This document shows, piece after piece, positions 31,262-39,716 of a stretch of DNA of 64,000 nt. Location of the stretch: positions 1-64,000 of the forward strand of contig NZ_JNZZ01000013.1 of assembly GCF_000717645.1 (NCBI RefSeq). The letters are read 5' to 3'. Each line of letters begins with the position of its first letter. Positions within the stretch are counted from its first letter, which is position 1. The stretch is from Streptomyces californicus. GTDB lineage: Bacteria > Actinomycetota > Actinomycetes > Streptomycetales > Streptomycetaceae. The notes beneath the pieces were generated by a model that saw only the letters and a list, made by a program, of their open reading frames with translations, did not search any database and was not told the origin of the DNA. The translations under genes and the position numbers were made by a program.

Positions 31262-31282
31262 GAGCTGCGTTACGGAGCGGTC

Positions 31283-31738
31283 ATGGACCTGAGTATCGGC
31301 GAAGTAGCCAGGCGCAGCGGGCTCAGCGTCCACGCACTGCGGTTCTACGAGCGCGAGGGCCTGTTCGCCAACCCCGTACGCCGCCTGTCCAACGGCCGCC
31401 GGGTGTACCACGAGGAAGACCTGGAGTGGCTGGCGGTCTGCACCAAACTGCGCTCCTCCGGCATGTCGCTGGAGGCGATCCGGCAGTACGTCGAACTGGC
31501 CCGGCAAGGTCCGGGCAACGAACACGAGCGACTCGCGTTGCTGCGCCGGCACGAGAAGGACGTGGAGGCCCGGATCCAAGAACTGAACGAGGCGTTGAAC
31601 GTGATGCGCTACAAGGTGGGGATCTACGAAGACCACCTCGCACGCGGCGAGGCCGACCAGCTCTGGAATCCGTCGCACTCGGACACCGCACCACCGGCGG
31701 GGCCCGAGCGGGATCGCCGTTCCTCGGGGAGTGCTTGA
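31283..31738 (+). CDS. MerR-family regulator
   Basis: 151 residues. The N-terminal winged helix is standard (SIGEVARRSGLSVHALRFYE, RREGLF-type text EREGLFANPVRRLSNGRRVY). A long dimerisation helix includes HEKDVEARIQELNEALNVM. It has no cysteine cluster like metal-sensing MerR or SoxR, so an organic ligand is likely. A Ser/Pro-rich tail follows. It is divergent from the SDR and most likely controls it through the 19-bp-spacer promoter. Confidence 0.92.
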   Translation: MDLSIGEVARRSGLSVHALRFYEREGLFANPVRRLSNGRRVYHEEDLEWLAVCTKLRSSGMSLEAIRQYVELARQGPGNEHERLALLRRHEKDVEARIQELNEALNVMRYKVGIYEDHLARGEADQLWNPSHSDTAPPAGPERDRRSSGSA

Positions 31739-31754
31739 CCGGTGGGGAGCGGGC

Positions 31755-32420
31755 TCAGTCCGCGTCCTCGTGCTCTGCGTCCTCCTCCTCGTCCTCGTCC
31801 TCGTCCTCCGCGTCCTCCTCCATGCTCTCGTAGCCGGAGTGGACCAGTGCGGAGAAGCCGGGGTAGTCCGTGAGGTCGCCGTACTTCGGTGCGAACTCGT
31901 AGGCGGCCCACTCGCCATCCGGCCCGACGTCGGTCGGATCGAGCAGCCAGTAGTCCTCACCCCGGGCGATTTCGATGGACCGGCGGAACAGTCGGACCTC
32001 GTCCTCGTTGCCGGGTATCGAGGCGTAGATCCCGATCACGCGGCTGCCCGCCTCGCTGTCGCGCATCCACACGACGCGGTCGCACGGATGGATGCCGTCC
32101 ACCCAGCCGTCCAGGCGCGTCCACCCGTCGCTCGCCAGGAAGAACGCCCGCAGGCTCGGGGGGAACCGAACTCCGAGCCGCTCCTCTGACGCCGCCAGAG
32201 CCTCCTCCCCGGCAGGGGGCTCCCCGAGCCACGGCTCGACCCGCTCCCCTCGGTCCCGGGCCTCCGACTGCTCGTCGTCCAGCAGGTCGTCCACCTCTTC
32301 GTCGTCGGCGCGGACCTTCACGTACAGCTCGCCGTACCGCTCCAGGAAGTCGCGCCACTCCCCGGGCGTGGTCAGAACAGGGGCAACGTCGTTCTCTTCG
32401 GGCTCAGTTGTCTCACTCAT
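31755..32420 (-). CDS. SMI1/KNR4-family protein
   Basis: 221 residues from the ATG at 32420 (an ATG at 32429 is equally possible). Typical SMI1/KNR4 core: EALAASEERLGVRFPPSLRA (helix), FFLASDGWTRL, then GIYASIPGNEDE and YEFAPKYGDLTDYPGF. The ends are very acidic: VRADDEEVDDLLDDEQSE near the start and a Glu/Asp-only tail of about 20 residues. In bacteria the fold serves as an immunity protein against polymorphic toxins. No toxin gene lies next to it, so that role is only a possibility. Confidence 0.85.
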   Translation of the reverse strand: MSETTEPEENDVAPVLTTPGEWRDFLERYGELYVKVRADDEEVDDLLDDEQSEARDRGERVEPWLGEPPAGEEALAASEERLGVRFPPSLRAFFLASDGWTRLDGWVDGIHPCDRVVWMRDSEAGSRVIGIYASIPGNEDEVRLFRRSIEIARGEDYWLLDPTDVGPDGEWAAYEFAPKYGDLTDYPGFSALVHSGYESMEEDAEDEDEDEEEDAEHEDAD

Positions 32421-32526
32421 ACCGGCCATCGTGCCTGGTACCTCTGACAGTGCCGATGACGGCCGCCGCCCGTGCTTCCGCCCGCGCCGCTCTCCGGGCC
32501 GTCGGCCGGCGTCCGTTCCCGCGGGG

Positions 32527-34872
32527 TCAGGCCGGCGGGGGCGGCGCCGTCGTCGTACCCTCCGACTCGCCGCTCGGGAGCTCCTGTTCGGTCCACAGCA
32601 CCTTGCCGTCGGGGCCGTGGCGGGCTCCCCAGTGGGAGGCGAGGCGGGAGACGATGAACAGGCCCCGGCCGCCCTCGTCGACGGTCCGCGCGTGCCGCAG
32701 GTGCGGGGAGGCGGGGGAACCGTCGTGGACCTCGCAGGTGAGCGTGGAGTCGAGCAGGACGCGCAGCCGCAGCGGCGGGGTGCCGTAGCGGACGGCGTTG
32801 GTGACCAGTTCGCTGACGATGAGCTGCGATGCCTCGACGGTGTCCTCGTCCAGGCCCCACTCCTGGAGCCGGTCGCGCACGAGGGCCCTGGCGGTGGCCG
32901 GGGCCCGGCGCTCCTGCGACAGGTCCCAGGTGGCGACCTTGTGGTCGGAGACCGTTCCCGTACGGGCCAGCAGCAGGGCCGCGCCGCCGGCGCGGGTGTC
33001 GGCGGGCAGGGCGTACACGACGTCGTCGCCGGCCTGGCGCAGGGTGCGGCCCGGCCGGGAGAGGGTCTCGGCGATGCGTTCGGCGGCACGGTCTCCGGTG
33101 AGCAGGTCGGCGGTGCAGAACGCGAGCAGGCTGCCCACATCCAGGGTGACGACGGCGGGGGCGAAGAGGGCGCTGTCGTCGGAGAAGAGCCCCGGGCCCT
33201 CCGGTACGTCGAAGGGCACCGCCCGCCCGTCCGGCCCCACGACGATCGGCGCGGGGTGCCCGGCGCGGGCGACGGTGCAGGTGCGGGCGAACGGGTCGTA
33301 CACCCCGTACAGGCAGCCCGCGCTGAGCGGTTCGCGCTGGAGGACGTCGGCCGGGGGCAGGCTGTCGCGCTCCTCGGCGAGACGGTCGGCGGTGTCCTTG
33401 AGCCGGGCCAGCACCTCTTCCGGCTCCAGGTCGAGATCGGCCAGCGCCTGGATGACCGTACGCAACTGGCCCATGACGATGGCCGTTTGCAGGCCCTCCC
33501 CCTCGACCCGGCCGACCACGAGGGCCGTTCGCGCGCCGGCCAGGGCGATCGTGTCGTACCAGCAGCCGCTGTCCCGGCCGGGCAGCAGCACGTGTGCCGT
33601 CTCGACGGCGGCCTGTTCCCGGGCGGCCTGCGGGAGCAGCCGCCGCTGGACGGTCGAGGCGATGACGTGTTCGCGCTCGAAGCGGCGGGCGTTGTCGATG
33701 GCGAGGGCGGCACGGGTGGCCGCCGCCATGGCGAGGGTGACGTCGTCCTCGTCGAAGGGTTCGGCCTCCCCGCACCGGTAGAGGCTGACGAGCCCGAGGA
33801 CCGCGCCGCGCAGGGAGAGGGGCACGACGATCAGGGAGTGCGCGCCGCTCTCCGCGACGGCGTGCGCCGCGTGCGCGTCGGCGTCCAGCCAGGGTGTGTC
33901 GGGGGTCAGCGGGACGAGGCGGGGGCGCAGGTCGGCGGCGGTGAGCGCGAAGGGGGTACGGAGGGGGAGGCGGCGGGTGACGCCTGCGGGGCGCGGGCGG
34001 TCTTCCCGGGGGTCGGGGGCGAGGTCGGGGTCAGGCTGGGGCTGGGGCTTGTCGCCAGGCGTGTCGCACCGGCCGCTCGCGGCGCGGCGTAGCGGGGTGT
34101 CGGGCGGCAGCGGGCCCACCGGGGGATCGACGCCGCGCAGGACGTCGTCCACCACCTCGACGGCCGCGAGGTCGGCGAAGCCGGGCACCAGGGCGTCGAT
34201 GAGGGCGCGGCAGGTGGCGGCGGTGTCGAGCGAGCCGCCGACCGTGTCCCGTACGGCGGTGAGCGCGGTCTCCCGGGCGCGGGCCCGCTCGCGGTCGGTG
34301 ACGTCCACGACGGTGGTCACCAGTCCGAGGGCGGGGGCGTCGGCACCGTGGTGGCCCTGGCCCGGGGCGCCGGGGCCGTCGCCGCCCGGAGCGTCCGGGT
34401 CGCCGCCCGGGTCGTCCGGGTCGCCTCCCGGGGCGTCGAGGCGGTAGGCGGAGACCTGGAACTGCCGGTCGCCGGGGATCGTCCGCAGCCGACCGCTCAC
34501 GAGGTGGTCGCGGACCGGGCCCCGGCCGGCGAGCACCTGCTTCAGCAGTTCCTCGGAGCCCTCCGGGTCGTCCAGCCGGAAGGCGTCGGTGAAGCGGCGG
34601 CCGATGTACTCCTTGGTCGCGACGCCCTCGAAGTGGGCGTTGGCGCGGACCAGGCGGAGCTGCGGGTCGAGTACGACGAGGCCGACGCCGGACTGGGTGA
34701 ACAGCGTCGCGAGGACTGCCTCGTCCCACTGGTCGGGCACACCGGCCCACCCCGCCTTTTCCGTACCTTCCAGCCCGCCCGGCCCTTCCAGCCCGCCCGG
34801 CTCTCCCGACCCTTCCGGCCCTTCCGCCTCGGCCGTTTCTCCGGGACCGGCCGGGTTCTCGGCGTCCGCCAC
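32527..34872 (-). CDS. PAS-GAF-SpoIIE-like-ATPase multidomain regulator with degenerate phosphatase motifs
   Basis: 781 residues from the GTG at 34872; the ribosome site is poor. Order: a Gly/Glu-rich start, PAS (about 48-170: GLVVLDPQLRLVRANAHFEG), GAF-like (about 190-385), SpoIIE/PP2C-like (about 400-625) and an anti-sigma-type histidine-kinase-like ATPase (about 640-770: SELVTNAVRYG, DEGGRGLFIVSRLASHWG). Active SpoIIE phosphatases read GGDWYD, GDVMGHG and TDGL. Here the same places read SGCWYD (Cys437), GRVEGEG (Arg455) and TADL (Ala588), so the metal-binding aspartates are gone. The ATPase keeps its N and G boxes. It probably acts in partner-switching signalling as a sensor/kinase without phosphatase activity. 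Confidence 0.88.
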   Translation of the reverse strand: MADAENPAGPGETAEAEGPEGSGEPGGLEGPGGLEGTEKAGWAGVPDQWDEAVLATLFTQSGVGLVVLDPQLRLVRANAHFEGVATKEYIGRRFTDAFRLDDPEGSEELLKQVLAGRGPVRDHLVSGRLRTIPGDRQFQVSAYRLDAPGGDPDDPGGDPDAPGGDGPGAPGQGHHGADAPALGLVTTVVDVTDRERARARETALTAVRDTVGGSLDTAATCRALIDALVPGFADLAAVEVVDDVLRGVDPPVGPLPPDTPLRRAASGRCDTPGDKPQPQPDPDLAPDPREDRPRPAGVTRRLPLRTPFALTAADLRPRLVPLTPDTPWLDADAHAAHAVAESGAHSLIVVPLSLRGAVLGLVSLYRCGEAEPFDEDDVTLAMAAATRAALAIDNARRFEREHVIASTVQRRLLPQAAREQAAVETAHVLLPGRDSGCWYDTIALAGARTALVVGRVEGEGLQTAIVMGQLRTVIQALADLDLEPEEVLARLKDTADRLAEERDSLPPADVLQREPLSAGCLYGVYDPFARTCTVARAGHPAPIVVGPDGRAVPFDVPEGPGLFSDDSALFAPAVVTLDVGSLLAFCTADLLTGDRAAERIAETLSRPGRTLRQAGDDVVYALPADTRAGGAALLLARTGTVSDHKVATWDLSQERRAPATARALVRDRLQEWGLDEDTVEASQLIVSELVTNAVRYGTPPLRLRVLLDSTLTCEVHDGSPASPHLRHARTVDEGGRGLFIVSRLASHWGARHGPDGKVLWTEQELPSGESEGTTTAPPPPA

Positions 34873-35240
34873 GGCTCCACCCGCCCTCCGGCTCCGGCGC
34901 ACCGCTGCCCGGATCCGGGTACGCGCCGGTCCAGCATCGCCCGCCCGGCCGGGCCCGGCCACCGGTGGACGGCAGAGGCGTGAACGCGCACGGGCCGGGC
35001 CCCGGGCAGCCGGCGGTCGCGGGAGCACGGGCCCCGGGCAGCCGGCGGTCGCGGGAGCACGGGGCCCGGGCAGCCGGCGGTCGCGGGAGCACGGGGCCCG
35101 GGCAGCCGGCGGTCGCGGGGGCACGGGAGCCTCGGGCGGCGGGTGGTCGCGGGGCACGGGAGCGTCCGGCGGAGGGGCCGGACCGGCGGTGGGGCGCTGC
35201 GTCATACTGAACCGCCGGAGCACAGGGGGGCGTACAGCGT
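34873..35240. other. Intergenic region between divergent signalling genes
   Basis: 368 bp, mostly a 32-bp tandem array (listed separately) and its degenerate extension up to about 35180. Promoters for both genes must lie at its edges. No open frame has convincing coding character. Confidence 0.6.
35007..35134. repeat. 32-bp tandem repeat, four copies
   Basis: Units begin at 35007, 35039, 35071 and 35103, each CAGCCGGCGGTCGCGGG followed by (A/G)GCACGGG and CCCGGG-type bases. The copies are almost identical, and decayed copies follow to about 35180. There are no spacers, so this is not a CRISPR array. It sits between the SpoIIE-like gene and the Ser/Thr kinase. Confidence 0.8.
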
Positions 35241-36752
35241 ATGGAGTACGGGGCGAACGGCGGTGATCTGCCGGAACAGGTCGGCGGCTACACCGTCGAG
35301 CGGGAGCTGGGCGCGGGCGGCATGGGCACCGTCTACCTGGCACGCTCCCGGGGCGGCCGGTCGGTGGCCGTGAAGGTGGCCCGCCGGGAGCTGGCGGCCG
35401 ACCCGCACTTCCGCGAGCGGTTCCGCGCCGAGGTCGCCGCCGCCCGCAGCGTGGGCGGCTTCCACACGGCCCCCGTGGTGGACGCGGACCCGGACGCGGC
35501 GGCGCCCTGGCTGGCCACGGCGTACATCCCCGGGCCGACCCTCTCCGCACTCCTGGAGGCCGAGGGGCCGATGGACGAGGCACGGTTGCGGGCGCTGGGC
35601 GCGGCGCTCGCCGAGGCGCTGGCGGCGATCCACGGCTGCGGGCTGGTGCACCGCGATCTCAAGCCCGGCAACGTGATCATGGCGTCGGACGGCCCCCGGG
35701 TCCTGGACTTCGGCATCGCGCGGGCCCTGGAGTCGACGCGGCTGACGGCCACCGGTACGGCCTTCGGCACCCCGGGGTTCCTCGCGCCGGAGCAGGCGCA
35801 GGGCCAGGAGGTCGGCGGGTCCGCCGACGTGTTCGCGCTGGGGGCGGTGCTCGTCGCGGCGGCGGGCGGCAGCGCGTTCGGGGCGGGTACGCCGATGGGC
35901 ATGATGTACCGGTCGGTGCACGAGCCGCCGGATCTGGCTGCCGTACCGGAGGGGCTGCGGCCGGTCGTCGCGGCGTGCCTGGCCAAGGACCCGGAGGAGC
36001 GGCCCACTCCGGCGTCGCTGCTGGACCGGTTCGCGCCGGACGCCACGCCGTCGCCCTCCCCCGGCCCCCGCCCGGCGCACGCCCCCACGGCGGCGGCGCC
36101 CCCGCCTCCCCCGGCGTACGCCCCGGCCTCCGCGCACACCTCGCCGCCGGGCCCGCCCACGGGCTACCCGGCCTACCGGCACCCGGGCCCGTACACCACA
36201 GGCTCCCCGGCGTACCAGCAGCCGGGCCCGCCCGCCGGGTATCCGGCGTACCAGCAGCCGGGCCCGTACAACGGCCATCCCGGGTACCAGCAGCCCGGCC
36301 CGTACAACGGCTTTCCGGGGTACCAGCAGCCCGGCCCCTCTGCCTACGGGCCGTACCAGCAGGCGGCTCCCGGCGGCTACCCGCCGCAGTACCACCACCC
36401 TGCCCAGGCCCCGGGCACGGCCCCGCCCCACGCCTTTTCGTCGTACCAGCAGGCGGCGGGCGGCGGAGTGCCCCTGGCGGGCGAGGGTCCCTCGTTCGTG
36501 GCGGTCGGACCGGGTACCTCCCTGCTGATCGACGGGGAGGGTGTGACGCTGGGCCCCGACGGCACGGAGACGTCGTACGCGTGGGACGAGATCCGCACCG
36601 TGACGTACGGGGTCGGGGGTCCCAAGCACCTCGGGGTCGCCGTCCATCTCCACACGGGCACGGCCCACCCGTGCCTGCTCGACGCCCGGCGGAAGAGCCG
36701 GCTCCAGGAGTGGCTCCAGGACCTGCCGTTGATCCTGAACTGCTACCTGTGA
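35241..36752 (+). CDS. Soluble Hanks-type Ser/Thr protein kinase with Tyr/Pro/Gln-rich linker
   Basis: 503 residues. Kinase domain, residues 15-270: glycine loop ELGAGGMGTVYLAR, Lys in VAVKVA, catalytic HRDLKPGNVI, DFG in VLDFGIARAL, GTPGFLAPEQ. A 150-residue Pro-rich linker has tandem PGYQQPGPYNG-type repeats. A conserved C-terminal domain of about 80 residues (TSLLIDGEGVTLGPDGTETS, YAWDEIRTVTYG) looks like a small beta domain of PH-like type. No membrane segment and no PASTA repeats. It is divergent from the PAS-GAF-SpoIIE-like protein, and the pair could act on common targets (inference). Confidence 0.92.
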   Translation: MEYGANGGDLPEQVGGYTVERELGAGGMGTVYLARSRGGRSVAVKVARRELAADPHFRERFRAEVAAARSVGGFHTAPVVDADPDAAAPWLATAYIPGPTLSALLEAEGPMDEARLRALGAALAEALAAIHGCGLVHRDLKPGNVIMASDGPRVLDFGIARALESTRLTATGTAFGTPGFLAPEQAQGQEVGGSADVFALGAVLVAAAGGSAFGAGTPMGMMYRSVHEPPDLAAVPEGLRPVVAACLAKDPEERPTPASLLDRFAPDATPSPSPGPRPAHAPTAAAPPPPPAYAPASAHTSPPGPPTGYPAYRHPGPYTTGSPAYQQPGPPAGYPAYQQPGPYNGHPGYQQPGPYNGFPGYQQPGPSAYGPYQQAAPGGYPPQYHHPAQAPGTAPPHAFSSYQQAAGGGVPLAGEGPSFVAVGPGTSLLIDGEGVTLGPDGTETSYAWDEIRTVTYGVGGPKHLGVAVHLHTGTAHPCLLDARRKSRLQEWLQDLPLILNCYL

Positions 36753-36836
36753 CCGGCCCCGCCCGTCCGCGCCCGGACAGGCGGGCCGCTTCAGCTCTCG
36801 GGCTGCTTCGGCTCTCGGGCCGCTTCAGCCCTCGGG

Positions 36837-38120
36837 TCAGACGGGCTCCTCCAGGTGCGTCAGGGCCTGGCGGAAGTCGGCGAGGGCGGGGCCGAAGTCG
36901 CGGGCGGCGGCGTACAGGGAGGACCGGTCGATGAGGCTCGCGGCCAGCGCCCGCGGGCCCTCCACCGGATCGTGCCGGGCCAGTCGGCGGGCCAGGTCCA
37001 CGCCCTCGTCGTACAGGGGGCGCACCTCGTCCACGAACCGGTGGACCTGCTTCTCGCCGTGGACGGCGGTGCGGAGGGTGAACGCCCGGTGCAGGCGGAC
37101 CAGTTCGGCCAGGTACCGGTCCGGGTCATCGGCAGCGCGGGGAGCCAGCGCGTCCGCCCGGGCGCGGAGAGCGTGACGGCCCTCGACGGACCGCCACTTG
37201 GCCCGGGGTGACCAGCGCAGCGGTGCAGCGCCGGGCGGCGGGCTTGGGGCATCGGGTTCGGACGGTTCGCCGTAGGCGGCGGCGAGGGTGAGCAACTCCG
37301 CCCAGAACGACCGCTGGTAGCCGCTCCACTCCTTCCGCTCGCCGGTGTCGGCCAGCTCCGACAGCAGGGCGAGCGCCTCCTGCCGCGCGAGGGCGGCCCG
37401 CTCGCCGAGTCCGTGGGCGTCGAGCATCCGGACGTACCCGGTGAGCGCGTGGAGGTGGCAGGCCAACGGACCCCGGTCGGCTGCGGCTTCGGCCGCTTCC
37501 ATGGTGACGAGGTCCTCGAACGCGGCGAGGGCGCCGGCGGGACGGCCGGCGTCGTGGAGTGCGGCGATGTGGTCGAGGAGGGTCCAGGCGAGGGTCCCGC
37601 TCCCGGGGCCTCGGGGGCGGAGCGCCGCGACCAGGTGATCCATGGCGTCGGCGGCCTCGGCGTACCGCCCGGCCTCGGAAAGTCCCGCCGCCCACTCCCT
37701 CACCCCTTTGACCAGCGGCTCTCCGGCCGCCTCGGCCTGAGCACGGGCGACGGCGAGCATCTCGGCGCAGCGGGCGAGACCTTCGTCGGTCCGCCCCAGG
37801 CGGTACAGGTCCTCCCGACAGCCGTCGAGCGCCCGGTGGAGGACGTCCGCGCGGCCGGGTTCGGCCGGGTCGATGGAGCGGGCCGCGGCCACCGCCTCCT
37901 CGGACAGCTCCAGCGCGGACGCGTGCCAGGAGCGGGTGAGAGGGTTGTACCGGAGGTCCAGGAGCGCGTCGGCCAGACGCGGTGCGTAGACGTCCGGGCT
38001 GACCTGGGCGAGGACCCGGTAGGCGTCCACTTCTTCGCCCGCCGTGCGGCGGCCCGAGGCGAGCAGCACGTTCCGCGCTCGCACGATGTCGTCCTGATCA
38101 ACTTTCCGGGTGGGATGCAT
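36837..38120 (-). CDS. TPR-like helical repeat protein
   Basis: 427 residues from the ATG at 38120. Almost all helix, with degenerate tetratricopeptide-style pairs (AEAADAMDHLVAAL; AGALAAFEDLVTM; ALAASLIDRSSLYAAARDFG; PALADFRQALTHLEEP). A Pro-rich break lies near residue 295. Proteins of this build are common in Streptomyces, often as scaffolds or regulator partners. It is convergent with the Ser/Thr kinase gene, with only 84 bp between stops and no strong hairpin seen. Confidence 0.75.
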   Translation of the reverse strand: MHPTRKVDQDDIVRARNVLLASGRRTAGEEVDAYRVLAQVSPDVYAPRLADALLDLRYNPLTRSWHASALELSEEAVAAARSIDPAEPGRADVLHRALDGCREDLYRLGRTDEGLARCAEMLAVARAQAEAAGEPLVKGVREWAAGLSEAGRYAEAADAMDHLVAALRPRGPGSGTLAWTLLDHIAALHDAGRPAGALAAFEDLVTMEAAEAAADRGPLACHLHALTGYVRMLDAHGLGERAALARQEALALLSELADTGERKEWSGYQRSFWAELLTLAAAYGEPSEPDAPSPPPGAAPLRWSPRAKWRSVEGRHALRARADALAPRAADDPDRYLAELVRLHRAFTLRTAVHGEKQVHRFVDEVRPLYDEGVDLARRLARHDPVEGPRALAASLIDRSSLYAAARDFGPALADFRQALTHLEEPV

Positions 38121-38201
38121 AGCGGGAATTCTGAGGGCCGACGACAGGCCCGCCAAGGGTCTCCCGCTGTGCCGTTACTCCTACGAAAAACGCCTCTGAC
38201 C

Positions 38202-38220
38202 TGTCATGATGGGCGTGACA
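38202..38220. promoter_or_regulatory. Inverted repeat between the TPR gene and the 95-residue gene
   Basis: TGTCATG-N5-CGTGACA has one mismatch in the 7-bp arms. It lies 82 bp upstream of the TPR-like gene start, in the gap shared with the plus-strand gene. It may be an operator; the regulator is unknown. Confidence 0.35.
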
Positions 38221-38364
38221 TCACTTTTCGGCGAACCTTTCCCGACGGCGCTCGCGGTCGGCACGTCGACCCATCGGCACGTCGGCGGCTGCGGCACTTC
38301 GGCCCCGTTCTCCGGACGCCGGGCCAGCGGATCCGGCGGACACGCAGGAACCGGAGCGGCATCG

Positions 38365-38652
38365 GTGAGCAGACTCCCCGTACGGAACGGCGGCGACGAC
38401 GTCCTCTGCCTCTTCCTCGAACCGTACGGTGACGTCTTCTGGTTGAAGCCCGGTGACGAGTTCACCGTCCTGCCGGGTGAGGGCGTGCCGGATCCGCAGT
38501 TCACGGTCGAGATGGTCAAGCACCGACTGATCGTGTGGGTCTTCGAGGGCGGTGACCCCGCGAAGGTCGTCGTGGACTGCACGGTGGTCGACAGCGGCGG
38601 GAACGAACTGCCCGAGGGCCACCAGTGGCCCGACGGGCGCAGCCCGTACTGA
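38365..38652 (+). CDS. Hypothetical small beta-rich protein
   Basis: 95 residues if the GTG at 38365 is used (a GGAG lies about 9 bp upstream). An ATG at 38206 would add 53 low-complexity residues. The core VLCLFLEPYGDVFWLKPGDEF, TVLPGEGVPDPQFTVEMVKH and IVWVFEGGDPAKVVVDCTVV (three adjoining blocks) looks like a small beta domain. No known family recognised. The gene ends 34 bp from the convergent TetR stop. Confidence 0.6.
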   Translation: MSRLPVRNGGDDVLCLFLEPYGDVFWLKPGDEFTVLPGEGVPDPQFTVEMVKHRLIVWVFEGGDPAKVVVDCTVVDSGGNELPEGHQWPDGRSPY

Positions 38653-38686
38653 CGGGCCCGGGGAGACATACCGCCGTACCGGAGTC

Positions 38687-39277
38687 TCAGTACCCCGGGG
38701 CCCGGAGCGCGCGCAGCACGTGGGCGACCAGGGTGGCGATCGTCTCCCCGTCCTGGATGGGCTTGCGCAGGACGTGGCGGTAGTAGACCGGGCCGTACAG
38801 CATCTCCACCGCCAGCGGGAGGTCGGCGCCCGGCGGAATCTGGCCACGGTCCTGGGCGCTGCGCAGTCGGCCGATGGCCTCCTCCACGCGCGGATCGACC
38901 AGTTGCTCCCGCAACTGCTGGGCCAGGCGGTCGTCGTGGTGCAGTTCGGAGAGGATGCCCGCGTAGGCGGGGCCGAACGGCGGGACCGACAGCAGCTTCA
39001 CCGCACCGGCGACGTGGGTCCGCAGATCCGCGCCGATGTCGCCCGTGTCCACGAACGGTGTGGCGTCGACCAGGGCATCGGTGAACGCCTCCAGCAGCAC
39101 CGCGCCCTTCGACGGCCACCAGCGGTAGATCGTCTTCTTGCTGACCCCGGCCGCGGCCGCGATGGCCTCTATCGTGACGTGGCCGTACCCCCGCTCGGTG
39201 CAGAGGTCCAGAGCGGCCCGCAGGATCGCGCGGCGCGACCGTTCGCTGCGGCGCGCGCTGCTCGGCGATGTGGTCAT
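38687..39277 (-). CDS. TetR-family regulator
   Basis: 196 residues from the ATG at 39277. N-terminal TetR helix-turn-helix: RRAILRAALDLCTERGYGHV, TIEAIAAAAGVSKKTIYRWW and PSKGAVLLEAF. The C-terminal ligand/dimer domain has TetR_C-like AEMLYGPVYYR-type text (VEMLYGPVYYRHVL). No target gene is divergent from it: the next 440 bp contain only a promoter and repeats, so it either regulates itself or its former partner has been lost. Confidence 0.9.
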   Translation of the reverse strand: MTTSPSSARRSERSRRAILRAALDLCTERGYGHVTIEAIAAAAGVSKKTIYRWWPSKGAVLLEAFTDALVDATPFVDTGDIGADLRTHVAGAVKLLSVPPFGPAYAGILSELHHDDRLAQQLREQLVDPRVEEAIGRLRSAQDRGQIPPGADLPLAVEMLYGPVYYRHVLRKPIQDGETIATLVAHVLRALRAPGY

Positions 39278-39312
39278 TCGGTGAGCATAGGGGGGTTCCA
39301 GCCAATCTCTTA

Positions 39313-39342
39313 TTGACATCTCGTCGCCAAAGACCGAACAAT
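39313..39342 (+). promoter_or_regulatory. Orphan promoter facing away from TetR
   Basis: A perfect TTGACA (39313-39318), an 18-bp spacer, then AACAAT (39337-39342). It is the best housekeeping-type -35 I saw in the window, yet no gene follows on this strand for more than 3 kb. It could make a non-coding RNA or be left over from a lost TetR target. Confidence 0.45.
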
Positions 39343-39465
39343 ACCCAGGCGGAAACGGAACGTACCGTGTCGTGTCGTTCCGATCAGCCGCATCGTTCGT
39401 GCCGTTCGTGCCGCGACGAGCCGATCGGGGGACGGCTCGCCCGGCCGACGGCGCGTCCGGACCCC

Positions 39466-39619
39466 GCCGATCCGTTCCGGCCAGTCCGGTCCAGCGGTCC
39501 AGTCCAGTCCGGTCCGGCCCGGTCCGGTCCGGTCCGGCCCGGTCGGCCGAGGTCTCCCCTCCCGGCCCTTCGGCTCTCTGACTTTCTGACTCTTCGGCTT
39601 TCCGGCTTTCCGGCTTTCC
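39466..39619. repeat. GGTCC-rich array followed by GGCTTTCC x3
   Basis: Overlapping 5-bp and 10-bp units (GGTCCAGTCC, GGTCCGGCCC) run to about 39545. Three tandem GGCTTTCC units start at 39596, 39604 and 39612. Confidence 0.65.
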
Positions 39620-39636
39620 GCGCCCCGATCACAGGT

Positions 39637-39668
39637 CCGCCCCGCCCCGCGGATGCGGGACGGGGCGG
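39637..39668. terminator. 14-bp hairpin downstream of the LolA-like gene
   Basis: CCGCCCCGCCCCGC (39637-39650) pairs with 39655-39668 except for one base; loop GGAT. On the minus strand it lies 49 bp past the stop at 39717. Confidence 0.7.
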
Positions 39669-39716
39669 AAACCGGAGGAGCGGAAGACCGGAAGACCGGA
39701 CGACCGGCGGAACGTC

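Larger units (their letters stand above)
39278..39716. other. Gene-free region with orphan promoter, GGTCC array and hairpin
   Basis: 439 bp. It contains a consensus-like rightward promoter (39313-39342), a GGTCC/GGCCC array (about 39470-39545), three 8-bp GGCTTTCC repeats (39596-39619) and a 14-bp hairpin (39637-39668). Nothing in the direction of the promoter codes for a protein I can support. Confidence 0.6.

Noticed and set aside
31755..32420. SMI1/KNR4 protein as the immunity gene of a polymorphic toxin
   Set aside because: No toxin, RHS, WXG100 or colicin-type gene is adjacent; the fold alone does not establish immunity.
35007..35134. 32-bp repeats as a CRISPR array
   Set aside because: The repeats are directly adjacent with no unique spacers, and no cas gene is in the window.
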